Shown: piece after piece, positions 1 through 11,527 of the stretch
Position numbering within the stretch: the stretch's first letter is position 1
Layout: each line of letters starts with the position of its first letter
NCBI RefSeq assembly: GCF_001665395.1
Contig: NZ_LZSG01000039.1
Span: forward strand, 35,550 to 99,549
DNA length: 64,000 bases
Direction of reading: 5' to 3'
From: Mycobacterium sp. 1164966.3
GTDB taxonomy: Bacteria; Actinomycetota; Actinomycetes; Mycobacteriales; Mycobacteriaceae
Translations under genes and position numbers: made by a program
The notes under the pieces: generated by a model
The model's database searches: none
Told to the model about the DNA's origin: nothing
The model's input: the letters and a program-made list of their open reading frames with translations, nothing else

Positions 1-1
1 C

Positions 2-172
2 CTGGACCAACTGCCGGACCGCTATCGTCGCGTCTTGGAATTGCGTTTCTTGCAAGCCAGTTCGATCAAGGAGACCGCAGGCGAGCTCGGGATCAGCGTC
101 GCCAACGCCAAAGTGCTGCAACACCGCGCCTTGCGGTTGGCGGCACAAGTCACCGACGAGGGACAGCCATGA
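2..172 (+). CDS. RNA polymerase sigma factor, ECF-like (C-terminal end only)
   Basis: The window opens inside this gene, so only the last 56 residues are visible. They read as sigma-70 region 4: an LPDRYRRVLELRF segment followed by a helix-turn-helix (IKETAGELGISVANAKVLQHRA), the part that contacts the -35 element. The stop overlaps the ATG of the Rieske gene (ATGA), so the two are translationally coupled. Sigma factors of this class usually sit beside an anti-sigma factor. Here the next protein takes that position, but its soluble N-terminus shows no zinc-finger anti-sigma motif. Which sigma factor this is cannot be told from the fragment. Confidence 0.85.
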   Translation: MDQLPDRYRRVLELRFLQASSIKETAGELGISVANAKVLQHRALRLAAQVTDEGQP

Positions 173-858
173 ACGCGCGCGATCTGCGCAGGTATGTCGA
201 CGATCTACTGCGGGGACGTCGGCCAAAGCCGTTCCAGCCCGACGACTTCGAAGCGGCGCAGATCCGCACGGCGATCGAGCTGCGGGCGGCCCGGCCGGGC
301 GGTGACACCCCCAGCGCAGAATTCCTTGCCGATCTGCATCGTCGCCTGGCTGAGCAGATGACCGGCACATCGTCACCGTCCTCGCCGAAGCAGAGCACGA
401 CCCGTCGCCAGGTGATTGTCGGTACGTCGGCTGCGGCGGCCGCCGCCGTGGCCGCGGTTTCGGTGGATCGGCTCGTCACCGGGGAGCACACCACCGAAAA
501 CCCCTCCGCCCAGGGTGAACTCACGCCAAACGACGGCCGCTGGATGCGTGTCGCGGCCAGCTCCGACGTGCCCGACGCGCAGATGCACCCGTTCGATCTC
601 GGCACGGTCAGCGGATTCGTCCGCCGGGTCGGCGGCAAAGTCGAGGCGGTCTCGGGAGTGTGTACCCATCAAGGTTGCCGGCTGTGGTTCGACGCACCCG
701 AGGACCGGCTGCGCTGCCCATGCCATACCACGTCGTTCGCGCCCAGCGGTCAGGTGCTCAGTCACCAGTTGCCGATCGCGCCGAAACCGTTACCCACGCT
801 GATGGTTCGGGAGGCCAACGGCATCATCGAAGTGTTCGCACCCGCGGAACGGGCTTGA
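169..858 (+). CDS. Membrane-anchored Rieske [2Fe-2S] protein coupled to a sigma factor
   Basis: A 229-residue protein. Residues 1-75 are a soluble, charged N-terminal region. A twin arginine at 79-80 precedes an alanine-rich hydrophobic stretch (about 82-98) that can act as a membrane anchor or Tat signal. The C-terminal Rieske domain has CTHQGC (165-170) and CPCH (183-186). C165, H167, C183 and H186 should bind the cluster, while C170 and C185 match the disulfide pair of bc1-type Rieske proteins, suggesting a fairly high potential. The long N-terminus before the anchor occupies the place of an anti-sigma domain, so a redox-sensing role toward the upstream sigma factor is possible. That is inference, since no anti-sigma motif is visible. 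The start ATG overlaps the upstream stop. Confidence 0.88.
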   Translation: MNARDLRRYVDDLLRGRRPKPFQPDDFEAAQIRTAIELRAARPGGDTPSAEFLADLHRRLAEQMTGTSSPSSPKQSTTRRQVIVGTSAAAAAAVAAVSVDRLVTGEHTTENPSAQGELTPNDGRWMRVAASSDVPDAQMHPFDLGTVSGFVRRVGGKVEAVSGVCTHQGCRLWFDAPEDRLRCPCHTTSFAPSGQVLSHQLPIAPKPLPTLMVREANGIIEVFAPAERA

Positions 859-980
859 CGGTTTCCGCAGCGCCGAACTGCATCCAGGGCGGTCAAACTG
901 CGGGCAGGCTCGATGCCGCCAGTGCATGTTCGATGCGGCCCGCCGGTCCCGAACTGTAACCCGCTGCGCTATCTGTTGGC

Positions 981-1364
981 ATGATTCGAAAACACTTGGT
1001 GTGGTTGACGTTGGGCGTCTTGGTGTTGGCGGGGTGCTCGACGTCGCGGCCCAGCGCCGGTGCCGGCGCGCCCTCGGTCAGCATGTCGGCCACGGCACCG
1101 GCGGGGCCGGTGAGCGGAAATCAAGTCAACATCGACGATTTCGCTTTCGTACCGCTCACCCTGACGGTTGCCGCGGGCACCACCGTTACGTGGACCAATC
1201 ACGACGAGGAGCCCCACACGGTGGCGGCCAGCGACGGTTCGTTCCGGTCACCCGGCATGGGCACGGGCGGCACCTTCTCGCATACCTTCGCTGCCCCGGG
1301 GAAATTCGACTACATCTGCTCGATTCACCCGATGATGCACGGCACCGTGGTGGTTACGTCATGA
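981..1364 (+). CDS. Cupredoxin (plastocyanin-like) lipoprotein
   Basis: A 127-residue lipoprotein: hydrophobic signal ending in the lipobox LAGC (Cys19), a small-residue linker to about residue 47, then a blue-copper domain. H79 (EEPHTV) and the C113/H116/M119 set in CSIHPMM match the type 1 copper site of amicyanin- and plastocyanin-type proteins. It should be a one-electron carrier on the outer face of the membrane. It lies 122 bp after the Rieske gene and its stop overlaps the next ATG, so it is probably in the same operon. A one-electron exchange with the Rieske protein is plausible but not shown by the sequence. Confidence 0.9.
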   Translation: MIRKHLVWLTLGVLVLAGCSTSRPSAGAGAPSVSMSATAPAGPVSGNQVNIDDFAFVPLTLTVAAGTTVTWTNHDEEPHTVAASDGSFRSPGMGTGGTFSHTFAAPGKFDYICSIHPMMHGTVVVTS

Positions 1365-2290
1365 CACATGACCCGAACACCATGAGCCGCCGCCAGCTGA
1401 TCCGGCACACCGCATGGTTCGGCGCCGCCGGAGGCTTCGCCGTCGTCGGTGGCGAGGTCATCTCGCATGCCGGTGCGGCCAGACACGCCGGACACGCCGC
1501 CGCCCGACCCACCCTGCGGTTCGCCCAAGTCAGCGACAGCCATCTCGGATTCACCGGACCGGCCAATTCCAACGTCAGCGACACATTCGGCCACGCGATC
1601 GATCGGATCAACAATCTGGGCTACACACCGGATTTCGTCATCCACACCGGTGACATCACGCACCTGTCCACTCCGGAGCAGTTCGACCAGGCGAAACAGA
1701 TGATGGGCGGGCTGAAAACGCCCCACGTGTTCACGGTGCCCGGTGAGCACGACTCGGTCGACGACGCGGGGCAGAAGTATCGAAGCGTCTTCGGGGCGAA
1801 TAGCCGAGGCGATGGGTGGTACAGCTTCGACGTCGCAGGCGTACACGTGATCGCACTGGTCAATACGTTGAACCTGAAGAAGCTCGGCCACCTCGGTACC
1901 GAACAGCTCGAGTTCGTCGCCAAGGACGTCGAGCGGCTGTCGAGTGACACTCCCGTCATCGTGTTCAGCCACATACCGCTGTTCGCGATGTACCCGGACT
2001 GGGGATGGGGCACTGACGACGCCGTCCAGGCGCTGAGCCACCTGCGCCGGTTCTCGTCAGTGACCTGCCTCAACGGGCATGTCCACCAACTGTTTTCCAA
2101 GACGGAGGGAAACGTGACGTTCTACAGCGGAACGACGACGGCTTATCCGCTGCCTCATCCCGGTGACGGGCCGGCGCCCAAACCGGTCACCTTGCCGGCC
2201 GGCAAGCTCCGCGACGCGCTGGGCATCCGCGAAGTCGGATATACCAGAGGGCAGGGTGCATTGGCGCTGAAAGAGTCGACGCTGCAATGA
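1361..2290 (+). CDS. Tat-exported calcineurin-like metallophosphoesterase
   Basis: A 309-residue protein starting at the ATG that overlaps the cupredoxin stop. An in-frame ATG at 1382 (MSRRQLIR) is an alternative start that places the twin arginine nearer the N-terminus. A hydrophobic stretch follows (about 20-40), as in Tat signals. Phosphoesterase motifs appear in order: DSH (59-61), GD (97-98), GEHD (128-131, where most family members have GNHD), SH (203-204) and GHVH (239-242). These bind two metals. The substrate is unknown; phosphate esters or nucleotides outside the membrane are typical. Export and tight coupling tie it to the preceding cupredoxin. Confidence 0.88.
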   Translation: MTHDPNTMSRRQLIRHTAWFGAAGGFAVVGGEVISHAGAARHAGHAAARPTLRFAQVSDSHLGFTGPANSNVSDTFGHAIDRINNLGYTPDFVIHTGDITHLSTPEQFDQAKQMMGGLKTPHVFTVPGEHDSVDDAGQKYRSVFGANSRGDGWYSFDVAGVHVIALVNTLNLKKLGHLGTEQLEFVAKDVERLSSDTPVIVFSHIPLFAMYPDWGWGTDDAVQALSHLRRFSSVTCLNGHVHQLFSKTEGNVTFYSGTTTAYPLPHPGDGPAPKPVTLPAGKLRDALGIREVGYTRGQGALALKESTLQ

Positions 2291-2682
2291 CGTCAAAGGA
2301 TCTGTTGGTTCGGTTGGGTATCGCCGTGTCGTTAGTCGTCAGTGCGGTCAGCCATGCGCACCTCTATCGCCATGGTTACCAACATATCCCGAACATCGGC
2401 GACGGGTTTCTGGCACAGGCCAGTGTCTCGTTCGCGTTGGCCCTGCTGATTCTGCTGGGCGGGCCTTCTTGGCTGCGGTGGGCGGCGGCCGCCGTGGCCG
2501 GCGGTTCTGTCGTGGCGTTCGCCATGTCGAGGACCGTTGGCCTGCTGGGATTCGTCGAACAAGGTTGGGATCCGTCGCCGTATGCGGCCCTCAGCCTGGG
2601 TGCCGAACTGGCGACGGTGGTGTTGTGTATCGCGGGCCGACGAATCGTGAACGGCCGCGCCGTTATTCGCCTCGCAGATTGA
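2287..2682 (+). CDS. Small four-helix membrane protein, last gene of the Rieske/cupredoxin operon
   Basis: 131 residues with four predicted membrane segments (about 9-25, 40-58, 61-82, 97-115) and short loops, resembling DoxX-type or other small mycobacterial membrane proteins; no catalytic motif is visible. The start overlaps the phosphoesterase stop (ATGA). An HAHLYRHGYQHIP segment in the first loop is histidine-rich and could bind a metal, but this is speculation. The last 20 bp overlap, tail to tail, the end of rmlC on the other strand. Confidence 0.75.
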   Translation: MTSKDLLVRLGIAVSLVVSAVSHAHLYRHGYQHIPNIGDGFLAQASVSFALALLILLGGPSWLRWAAAAVAGGSVVAFAMSRTVGLLGFVEQGWDPSPYAALSLGAELATVVLCIAGRRIVNGRAVIRLAD

Positions 2683-3271
2683 CGAGGAACTCCTGTGTCT
2701 CCTCCCAGGTCGGCAGGAGGCCGGCCGCGCATACTTCCTCGAGGCTGGGGGCGGCGGCATCGCGGTCCGACATGCTGGCAGCGACCCCGCCGACCAGCGG
2801 CCATTCGATCGCCAGGGCGGGATCAGCGGCGCAGATGGTGTGCTCGCGCTGCGGGTTGTATTCCGTCGAGCACAGGTACATCACCGTCGAATTGTCCTGC
2901 AGGGCCAAAAACCCGTGCGCAAGGCCTTCGGAGATGTAGATCGTCCTGCGGTCGGAGTCGTCGAGCAGGACCGAGGCCCAGCGCCCGAATGTCGGTGAGC
3001 CCAAACGGACATCGACGACGACGTCGAACACCGAGCCGGACACGCAGGTCACGTACTTGGCCTGGCTGGGTGGCAACTGGGCGAAGTGCAGCCCACGCAG
3101 TACGCCGGCCGCAGACACCGAGCAGTTCGCCTGCCGGACGTCCAGGCTGTGACCGGCGAAGGCGCGAAACTCGCGGTCGGTGAGCCATTCGAAGAACAGC
3201 CCGCGGGAATCGCCGTGCAGGGCGGGGGTGATCTCCCACGCGCCCGGGACGTCGAGTTCGCGGACGTCCAT
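2663..3271 (-). CDS. rmlC: dTDP-4-dehydrorhamnose 3,5-epimerase RmlC
   Basis: 202 residues, the normal length for the family. RmlC performs the double epimerisation in dTDP-L-rhamnose synthesis; rhamnose links arabinogalactan to peptidoglycan in mycobacteria. Family features seen: DSRGLFFEW near the N-terminus, NCSVSAAGVLRGLHFA, the FDVVVDVRLGSPTFGRW strand pair, and the catalytic-type YISEGLAHGFLAL segment. The ATG directly follows the rmlB stop (TAGATG), so the pair is translationally linked. Matches Rv3465 in position and sequence. Confidence 0.97.
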   Translation of the reverse strand: MDVRELDVPGAWEITPALHGDSRGLFFEWLTDREFRAFAGHSLDVRQANCSVSAAGVLRGLHFAQLPPSQAKYVTCVSGSVFDVVVDVRLGSPTFGRWASVLLDDSDRRTIYISEGLAHGFLALQDNSTVMYLCSTEYNPQREHTICAADPALAIEWPLVGGVAASMSDRDAAAPSLEEVCAAGLLPTWEETQEFLVNLRGE

Positions 3272-5172
<1,901 letters not shown>

Positions 5173-5610
5173 GGTTGCTCCAACCCGTAGCCTGGCCCGT
5201 CCTATTCCGGCTCACACCCGACGAGTGGCCAGCATGTCGCGGCGCGGTGGCCGATCGTCTTGTGCGAATCGAGTTCACTAATGTTGAGTTAGCTGAAAGA
5301 AATTGGCGTGCTGGAATGGGCTGACCAGTCGGTGATTGCCCTTTTGTGATAGCGGGCAGCAAATTTGACGAATTGGCACCGTTGTACGAACTCAAACACG
5401 GCGGGATAGCCCGTGAAATCATCGTGCGCATACCCGAATTGGTATCGTCTACTTATGTCCCTTCTGCGGGAAGGTCGCCTCGTGGGCGGGGCGCACGATC
5501 GGGTGACAGGTCCACCCGTGCAGTGTCTGGCCGGGCTCCACGCCGCACCGCAGCGCACGGAAATACCTGCCACCATTGTTGGTGGCGCGCTAGGGTGCTG
5601 AGCAGTTGCT
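5173..5610. other. Intergenic region between divergent F420 enzyme and kinase genes
   Basis: No convincing gene in 438 bp; short open frames here lack codon bias and ribosome sites. It is less GC-rich than its neighbours (about 5270-5460) and must hold promoters for both directions. A perfect 7-bp inverted repeat with a 4-base loop (GCCACCA-TTGT-TGGTGGC, 5569-5586) sits about 25-37 bp upstream of the possible kinase starts and could be an operator or a leader hairpin. Confidence 0.5.
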
Positions 5611-7587
5611 GTGGGAGGCTCGTTGCAGGGAACTTCGTTCGGACATTACCAGCTGATCGAGTTGCTGGGCCGCGGCGGTATGGGCGAGGTATGGCGGGCC
5701 CATGACACCGCCATCGACCGGATCGTGGCTATCAAGATCCTGCCTGCCGAGATTTCCCAAGACGAAACCTTTCAGAAGCGGTTCCGTCGCGAGGCGCATG
5801 CCGCCGCGCGATTGAGAAGTCCACACATCGTCCCGATTCACACCCACGGCGAAATCGACGGACGGCTGTTCGTGGAAATGCAGCTGATCGACGGCCGAGA
5901 CCTACAGTCGATCCTCGATCGCGGTCCGCTGCCGCCGGCCCGGGCGGTGAGCATCATCGAGCAGATCGCCAAGGCGTTGAACGCCGCGCACAAAGTCGGG
6001 CTGTTACACCGGGACGTCAAGCCGTCCAACATCCTCATTGACGACGACAACGGGGACGCGTACCTGATCGATTTCGGAATCGCGCTGGCGGTGGGTGAGC
6101 GGGGATTGACCACCGTCGGCGACGTGATCGGCACCTTTCACTACATGGCCCCGGAACGGTTCAAAGCCCAGGAACCGGGCGCTCCTCCGATCGACGCCCG
6201 ATCGGACATCTACGCCTTGGCCTGTGTGCTCTACGAGTGCTTGACCGCAGAGCATGCGTTCCGCGGCGACAGCCTGGAACAGCAGATCGGCAACCACCTC
6301 GTCACGCCGCCGCCGCGGCCGTCGAACACCAACCCCGGGCTGCCCCGGACCCTGGACGGCGTAATCGCCAAGGGCATGGCGAAGAACCCGGCCGATCGCT
6401 ACAGCACCGCGGTGGAGCTTGCGCGAGCCGCCCGCCAAGCCATCACCGCACCTGTGCCCGTGCCGCGGCCGCCGGCGCCGCGGCCCCCGGTTCGGCCGCT
6501 GCGGCCCGGGCCGCAGCCGCCCATGCCGCGGCCCCGCGCTGACTATGGCCGTAGGCCGGTCCCAGCACCGCAGACCGAGACGGGCCCAGAAACCCTCCGC
6601 AAACCAGCACTGAATCCGAACACGCCCGTCCGGCGCGAGCAGGTGATCATCCAACCGCCGGCCAGCCCGCCGCCGGCGCCGCCTGCCCCCCAGCCAACGC
6701 CTCCGTCGCATCCGCCGTCGCCGGCGCGGCCGTGGTGGCGCGGCAAGGCCGGCATCATGGCCGGGGTGGCCGTGCTCACCGTCGCTGCTGTCGTCGGCGC
6801 CATGGCATTCATAGGCCACAACGGCTCAGGACCCGCAAATTGCAAGCAGACGACGCTGCCCTTCACCGGCCTCCGTTTGCAAGGATTGTCGGTTGACAGT
6901 GGCGGCACGGTTTACGTTGCCGACACACTGCACAACGACGTATTTGAGCTACCCGCGAACGGGCAAGTCCACCAAATGGGTCTTCAGGGGCTCAATTTCC
7001 CGACCGGTGTGACGGCTGACAGCAGCGGCAATATCTACGTGAACGATGCCGGCAACAAGCGCGTGGTCAAGGTCGACGCGGGCACGAGGAAGCTGAGCCA
7101 ACTCCAGTTCACCGGCCTGGAAAGGCCGACAGGACTTGCCGTTGACAGCGCCGGCACCGTCTACGTCACCGACACGGTCAAAAACAAGGTGTTCGCCCTC
7201 GACCGCGGCTCGGGTGCGCAACGGGAGATCCCGTTCACGGGTCTTAATTCTCCAACCGGTTTGGTGGTGGGCAAAGACGGAAAGATCTATGTCGCCGATG
7301 GCGGCAACAAAATTGTGCTGGTTTTGGATCCCCGTACGAACCAACAAGACAAGGTGCCCTTCGCCGGCCTCTCCGACCCCGGCGGACTGACGGTGGACGG
7401 CGACAGCTCCGTGTACGTCACCGACAGAGGGGACAACAGCGTGCTGAAACTTCCCGCGGGCTCGAGCCAGCAAGCCGTGCTGGGGTTCTGCGGCCTCGAC
7501 TATCCGTGGGGCCTGGCCGTCGCCAACAACGGCACGGTCTACGTCGCGGGCAACAACAACAAGGTCTACGCACTGCCGCAGAAATGA
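5611..7587 (+). CDS. PknD-like Ser/Thr protein kinase with external NHL propeller
   Basis: A 658-residue transmembrane receptor kinase. Kinase domain, residues 14-275: P-loop GRGGMGEV (20-27), Lys42 in VAIKIL, HRDVKPSN (133-140, catalytic D135), DFG (154-156) and a threonine-bearing activation loop (GLTTVGDVIGT). A proline-rich linker (about 280-375) leads to one membrane helix (about 379-403). Outside are six repeats of the type TVYVADTLHNDVFEL, enough for a six-bladed NHL propeller like the PknD sensor of M. tuberculosis. The GTG at 5611 is used here. The TTG at 5623 has GGGAGG four bases before it and may be the real start. PknD is not next to infA in M. tuberculosis, so this is a relocated gene or a paralogue. 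Confidence 0.92.
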   Translation: MGGSLQGTSFGHYQLIELLGRGGMGEVWRAHDTAIDRIVAIKILPAEISQDETFQKRFRREAHAAARLRSPHIVPIHTHGEIDGRLFVEMQLIDGRDLQSILDRGPLPPARAVSIIEQIAKALNAAHKVGLLHRDVKPSNILIDDDNGDAYLIDFGIALAVGERGLTTVGDVIGTFHYMAPERFKAQEPGAPPIDARSDIYALACVLYECLTAEHAFRGDSLEQQIGNHLVTPPPRPSNTNPGLPRTLDGVIAKGMAKNPADRYSTAVELARAARQAITAPVPVPRPPAPRPPVRPLRPGPQPPMPRPRADYGRRPVPAPQTETGPETLRKPALNPNTPVRREQVIIQPPASPPPAPPAPQPTPPSHPPSPARPWWRGKAGIMAGVAVLTVAAVVGAMAFIGHNGSGPANCKQTTLPFTGLRLQGLSVDSGGTVYVADTLHNDVFELPANGQVHQMGLQGLNFPTGVTADSSGNIYVNDAGNKRVVKVDAGTRKLSQLQFTGLERPTGLAVDSAGTVYVTDTVKNKVFALDRGSGAQREIPFTGLNSPTGLVVGKDGKIYVADGGNKIVLVLDPRTNQQDKVPFAGLSDPGGLTVDGDSSVYVTDRGDNSVLKLPAGSSQQAVLGFCGLDYPWGLAVANNGTVYVAGNNNKVYALPQK

Positions 7588-7811
7588 GCCCGCACGACGG
7601 GCGCGGGCGCGGTTTTGCGCCGACTACGTCGATGCGGGTAAGGTGGGACGACGGTACGGCGTCCTGTGCCGGCTCTTGGCGTGCCCAGTTCTGAAATTTC
7701 TCGGAGCACTTCGCGGAATTTCCACCACAGGTTCACGTTTTAGTAGTCCGGACACATGCTGCGCCGAATCAGGTGCATTGACGAGGGATAGAGAAGGATC
7801 GCCGAAAAGTA

Positions 7812-8033
7812 ATGGCCAAGAAGGACGGTGCCATCGAGGTCGAGGGTCGCGTGGTCGAGCCTCTGCCCAATGCGATGTTTCGCATTGAGCTGGAGAACGG
7901 CCACAAAGTGCTCGCCCATATCAGCGGCAAGATGCGGCAGCACTACATCCGCATCCTGCCCGAGGACCGCGTCGTGGTGGAGTTGTCGCCCTACGACCTG
8001 TCCCGGGGCCGCATCGTGTACCGGTACAAGTAG
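7812..8033 (+). CDS. infA: Translation initiation factor IF-1
   Basis: 73 residues, complete S1/OB-fold IF-1 starting [14 protein letters not shown] with the [23 protein letters not shown] core. It binds the 30S A site during initiation. AGAAGGATCG a few bases upstream serves as the ribosome site. First gene of the infA-rpmJ-rpsM-rpsK-rpsD-rpoA-rplQ run (Rv3462c onward). The 224 bp before it contain a weak GC hairpin just after the kinase stop (7588-7602) and the likely infA promoter. Confidence 0.99.
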
Positions 8034-8089
8034 CCCCCCGACAGCTAGACATTTAGACAGCAAGCCCAGAGAACAGGACCGAGACTGCC

Positions 8090-8203
8090 GTGAAGGTGAA
8101 CCCGAGCGTCAAGCCGATCTGTGACAAATGCAGGGTGATCCGTCGGCACGGACGGGTCATGGTGATCTGCTCGGATCCGCGTCACAAGCAGCGGCAAGGC
8201 TGA
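8090..8203 (+). CDS. rpmJ: 50S ribosomal protein L36 (zinc-binding type)
   Basis: 37 codons from GTG to TGA, translating to an [20 protein letters not shown] start. The C-x2-C (CDKC), a third Cys in VMVICS and the terminal His (DPRHKQRQG) form the zinc ribbon of the C+ form of L36, as opposed to the zinc-independent paralogue induced on zinc starvation. It sits between infA and rpsM, its normal place. Confidence 0.98.
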
Positions 8204-8354
8204 CAACAGCGACACAACTGAATGCAGACCTCCCAGTACCAATAAGCGGATAGGCCGCTTGGCACGCCCGGACGGAGGCCGGGCCCCGACCCAAATTCAT
8301 TTGGCAGGGAACGGACTGGGACCAGACCTCCGCCAAGAAAGAGGAACGCCAACC

Positions 8355-8729
8355 ATGGCTCGACTAGTCGGCGTCGATCTACCGCGCGACAAGCGGATGG
8401 AGATCGCCCTGACCTACATCTTCGGCATCGGCCGGACCCGCTCCAACGAAATCCTGGCCGCCACCGGCATCGACAAGGACCTGCGCACCAGGGACCTCAC
8501 CGATGACCAGCTGACCCACCTGCGTGACTACATCGAAGCCAATTTGAAGGTAGAGGGTGACCTGCGTCGCGAGGTGCAGGCCGACATCCGCCGCAAGATC
8601 GAGATTGGCTGCTACCAGGGCCTGCGGCACCGCCGCGGCCTGCCGGTGCGCGGCCAGCGGACCAAGACCAACGCGCGCACCCGCAAAGGTCCCAAGCGCA
8701 CCATCGCAGGCAAGAAGAAGGCCAGGTAA
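8355..8729 (+). CDS. rpsM: 30S ribosomal protein S13
   Basis: 124 residues from the ATG at 8355 ([14 protein letters not shown]), the same length as in M. tuberculosis; AGAAAGAGGAACG is the upstream ribosome site. An open frame extends further upstream but without family sequence. S13 is in the 30S head and contacts the P-site tRNA through its basic C-terminal tail, here [16 protein letters not shown]. The internal [16 protein letters not shown] helix-hairpin-helix is typical. Three bases separate it from rpsK. Confidence 0.98.
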   Translation: MARLVGVDLPRDKRMEIALTYIFGIGRTRSNEILAATGIDKDLRTRDLTDDQLTHLRDYIEANLKVEGDLRREVQADIRRKIEIGCYQGLRHRRGLPVRGQRTKTNARTRKGPKRTIAGKKKAR

Positions 8730-8732
8730 CCG

Positions 8733-9146
8733 ATGCCACCCGCAAAGAAAGCAGCAGCTGCCAAAAAGGGACAGAAGACCCGGCGGCGGGAAAAGAAGAA
8801 CGTCCCGCACGGCGCCGCCCACATCAAGAGCACCTTCAACAACACGATCGTGACGATCACCGACCCGCAGGGCAATGTCATCGCCTGGGCCTCGTCGGGT
8901 CACGTCGGCTTCAAGGGATCGCGGAAATCGACACCCTTCGCCGCTCAGCTGGCGGCCGAGAACGCGGCGCGCAAGGCACAGGAGCACGGCGTGCGCAAGG
9001 TCGACGTGTTCGTGAAGGGCCCGGGCTCCGGCCGCGAGACCGCGATCCGGTCGCTGCAGGCGGCGGGCCTCGAGGTCGGCGCGATCTCCGATGTCACCCC
9101 CCAGCCGCACAACGGCGTTCGCCCGCCCAAGCGCAGAAGGGTCTAG
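8733..9146 (+). CDS. rpsK: 30S ribosomal protein S11
   Basis: 137 residues: a lysine/alanine-rich N-terminal extension (about 1-20), then the S11 core with [18 protein letters not shown] and the universally conserved C-terminal [19 protein letters not shown]11 lies on the 30S platform near the Shine-Dalgarno helix. It follows rpsM by three bases in the ribosomal operon. Confidence 0.98.
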   Translation: MPPAKKAAAAKKGQKTRRREKKNVPHGAAHIKSTFNNTIVTITDPQGNVIAWASSGHVGFKGSRKSTPFAAQLAAENAARKAQEHGVRKVDVFVKGPGSGRETAIRSLQAAGLEVGAISDVTPQPHNGVRPPKRRRV

Positions 9147-9154
9147 GAAAAGAA

Positions 9155-9760
9155 ATGGCTCGTTACACCGGACCCGTCACTCGCAAATCGCGCCGGCTGC
9201 GCACCGACCTCGTCGGCGGCGACCAGGCGTTCGAGAAGCGTCCCTACCCGCCCGGCCAGCACGGCCGCGCTCGGATCAAGGAGAGCGAATACCTGCTGCA
9301 GTTGCAGGAGAAGCAGAAGGCCCGCTTCACCTACGGCGTGATGGAAAAGCAGTTCCGCCGCTACTACGAAGAGGCCGTTCGGCAGCCCGGCAAGACCGGT
9401 GAGGAACTGCTCAGGATCCTGGAAAGCCGGCTCGACAACGTCGTCTACCGCGCCGGACTGGCCCGGACCCGGCGGATGGCGCGTCAGCTCGTGACTCACG
9501 GCCACTTCAGCGTCAATGGTGTGCGCGTCGACGTCCCCAGCTACCGGGTGTCGCAGTACGACATCATCGACGTCCGGGACAAGTCGCTGAACACCGTGCC
9601 GTTCCAGATCGCGCGGGAGACGGCGGGCGACCGCCCGATCCCGAGCTGGCTGCAAGTGGTCGGGGAGCGCCAGCGCATCCTGATCCACCAGCTGCCCGAC
9701 CGCGCGCAGATCGACGTGCCACTCACCGAACAGCTGATCGTCGAGTACTACTCGAAGTAA
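9155..9760 (+). CDS. rpsD: 30S ribosomal protein S4
   Basis: 201 residues, the usual length. S4 nucleates 30S assembly on 16S rRNA. Seen: MARYTGPVTRKSRRL start, the ESRLDNVVYRAGLARTRRMA segment of the S4 RNA-binding domain, and the C-terminal LTEQLIVEYYSK. No zinc-binding Cys set is present, so it is the C- form. AGGAAAAGAA before the ATG is the ribosome site. Confidence 0.98.
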   Translation: MARYTGPVTRKSRRLRTDLVGGDQAFEKRPYPPGQHGRARIKESEYLLQLQEKQKARFTYGVMEKQFRRYYEEAVRQPGKTGEELLRILESRLDNVVYRAGLARTRRMARQLVTHGHFSVNGVRVDVPSYRVSQYDIIDVRDKSLNTVPFQIARETAGDRPIPSWLQVVGERQRILIHQLPDRAQIDVPLTEQLIVEYYSK

Positions 9761-9789
9761 GTTTCCTGCACCGTCGGTGCAGGTCTTGA

Positions 9790-10875
<1,086 letters not shown>

Positions 10876-10933
10876 GGAATTCCGTCCCGGTCCTACCTGA
10901 TACGGGGATCGGCCTCATTGAGGAGAAGTCGCA

Positions 10934-11527
10934 ATGCCTAAGCCCACCAAGGGGCCTCGCCTCGGCGGGTCGTCTTCGCACCAGAGGGCGATTCTGGCCA
11001 ACCTGGCTACGTCGTTGTTCGAGCACGGCCGGATCAAGACCACCGAGCCCAAGGCACGTGCGCTGCGTCCGTATGCCGAAAAGCTGATCACGCACGCCAA
11101 GAAGGGCACCTTGCACAATCGCCGCGAGGTACTCAAGAAGATCCGCGACAAGGATGTGGTGCACACGTTGTTCGCCGAGATCGGGCCCTTCTTCAAGGAC
11201 CGCGACGGAGGCTACACCCGCATCATCAAGGTCGAGCCGCGCAAGGGTGATAACGCTCCCATGGCGGTGATTGAGCTGGTGCGGGAGAAGACGGTGACCG
11301 CAGAGGCCGATCGCGCGCGCCGGGTGCAGGCTTCGAAGAAGTCCGCACCTGTCGCGGCCGCGGCGGCGCCGCAAGCGGCGGTCGAGCCGGAAGCCACCGA
11401 GGGCCCGACCGCCGACGAGGTCGTCGAAGAAGTTGCTCCGGCGGAGGAGACTTCGGCGGCACCAGAGGCGGCGGCCGCGGCTCCGCAGGCGAGTGTCGAG
11501 GAACCCGAAGAGGCCACTGAGAATTAG
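10934..11527 (+). CDS. rplQ: 50S ribosomal protein L17 with long acidic C-terminal tail
   Basis: 197 residues: L17 core to about residue 118 ([20 protein letters not shown], then RRCRAHs-type strands replaced by the mycobacterial sequence ending [10 protein letters not shown]). A low-complexity tail follows, rich in Ala, Glu, Pro and Val. M. tuberculosis L17 is shorter (about 180 residues); the difference is in the tail. The 3' end overlaps the truA start by 35 bp in another frame, so the tail DNA is partly dual-coding. Confidence 0.97.
   Translation: MPKPTKGPRLGGSSSHQRAILANLATSLFEHGRIKTTEPKARALRPYAEKLITHAKKGTLHNRREVLKKIRDKDVVHTLFAEIGPFFKDRDGGYTRIIKVEPRKGDNAPMAVIELVREKTVTAEADRARRVQASKKSAPVAAAAAPQAAVEPEATEGPTADEVVEEVAPAEETSAAPEAAAAAPQASVEEPEEATEN

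Noticed and set aside
7588..7602. GCCCG/CGGGC hairpin right after the kinase stop as a terminator.
   Set aside because: Only five base pairs and no T-rich tail; too weak to call.
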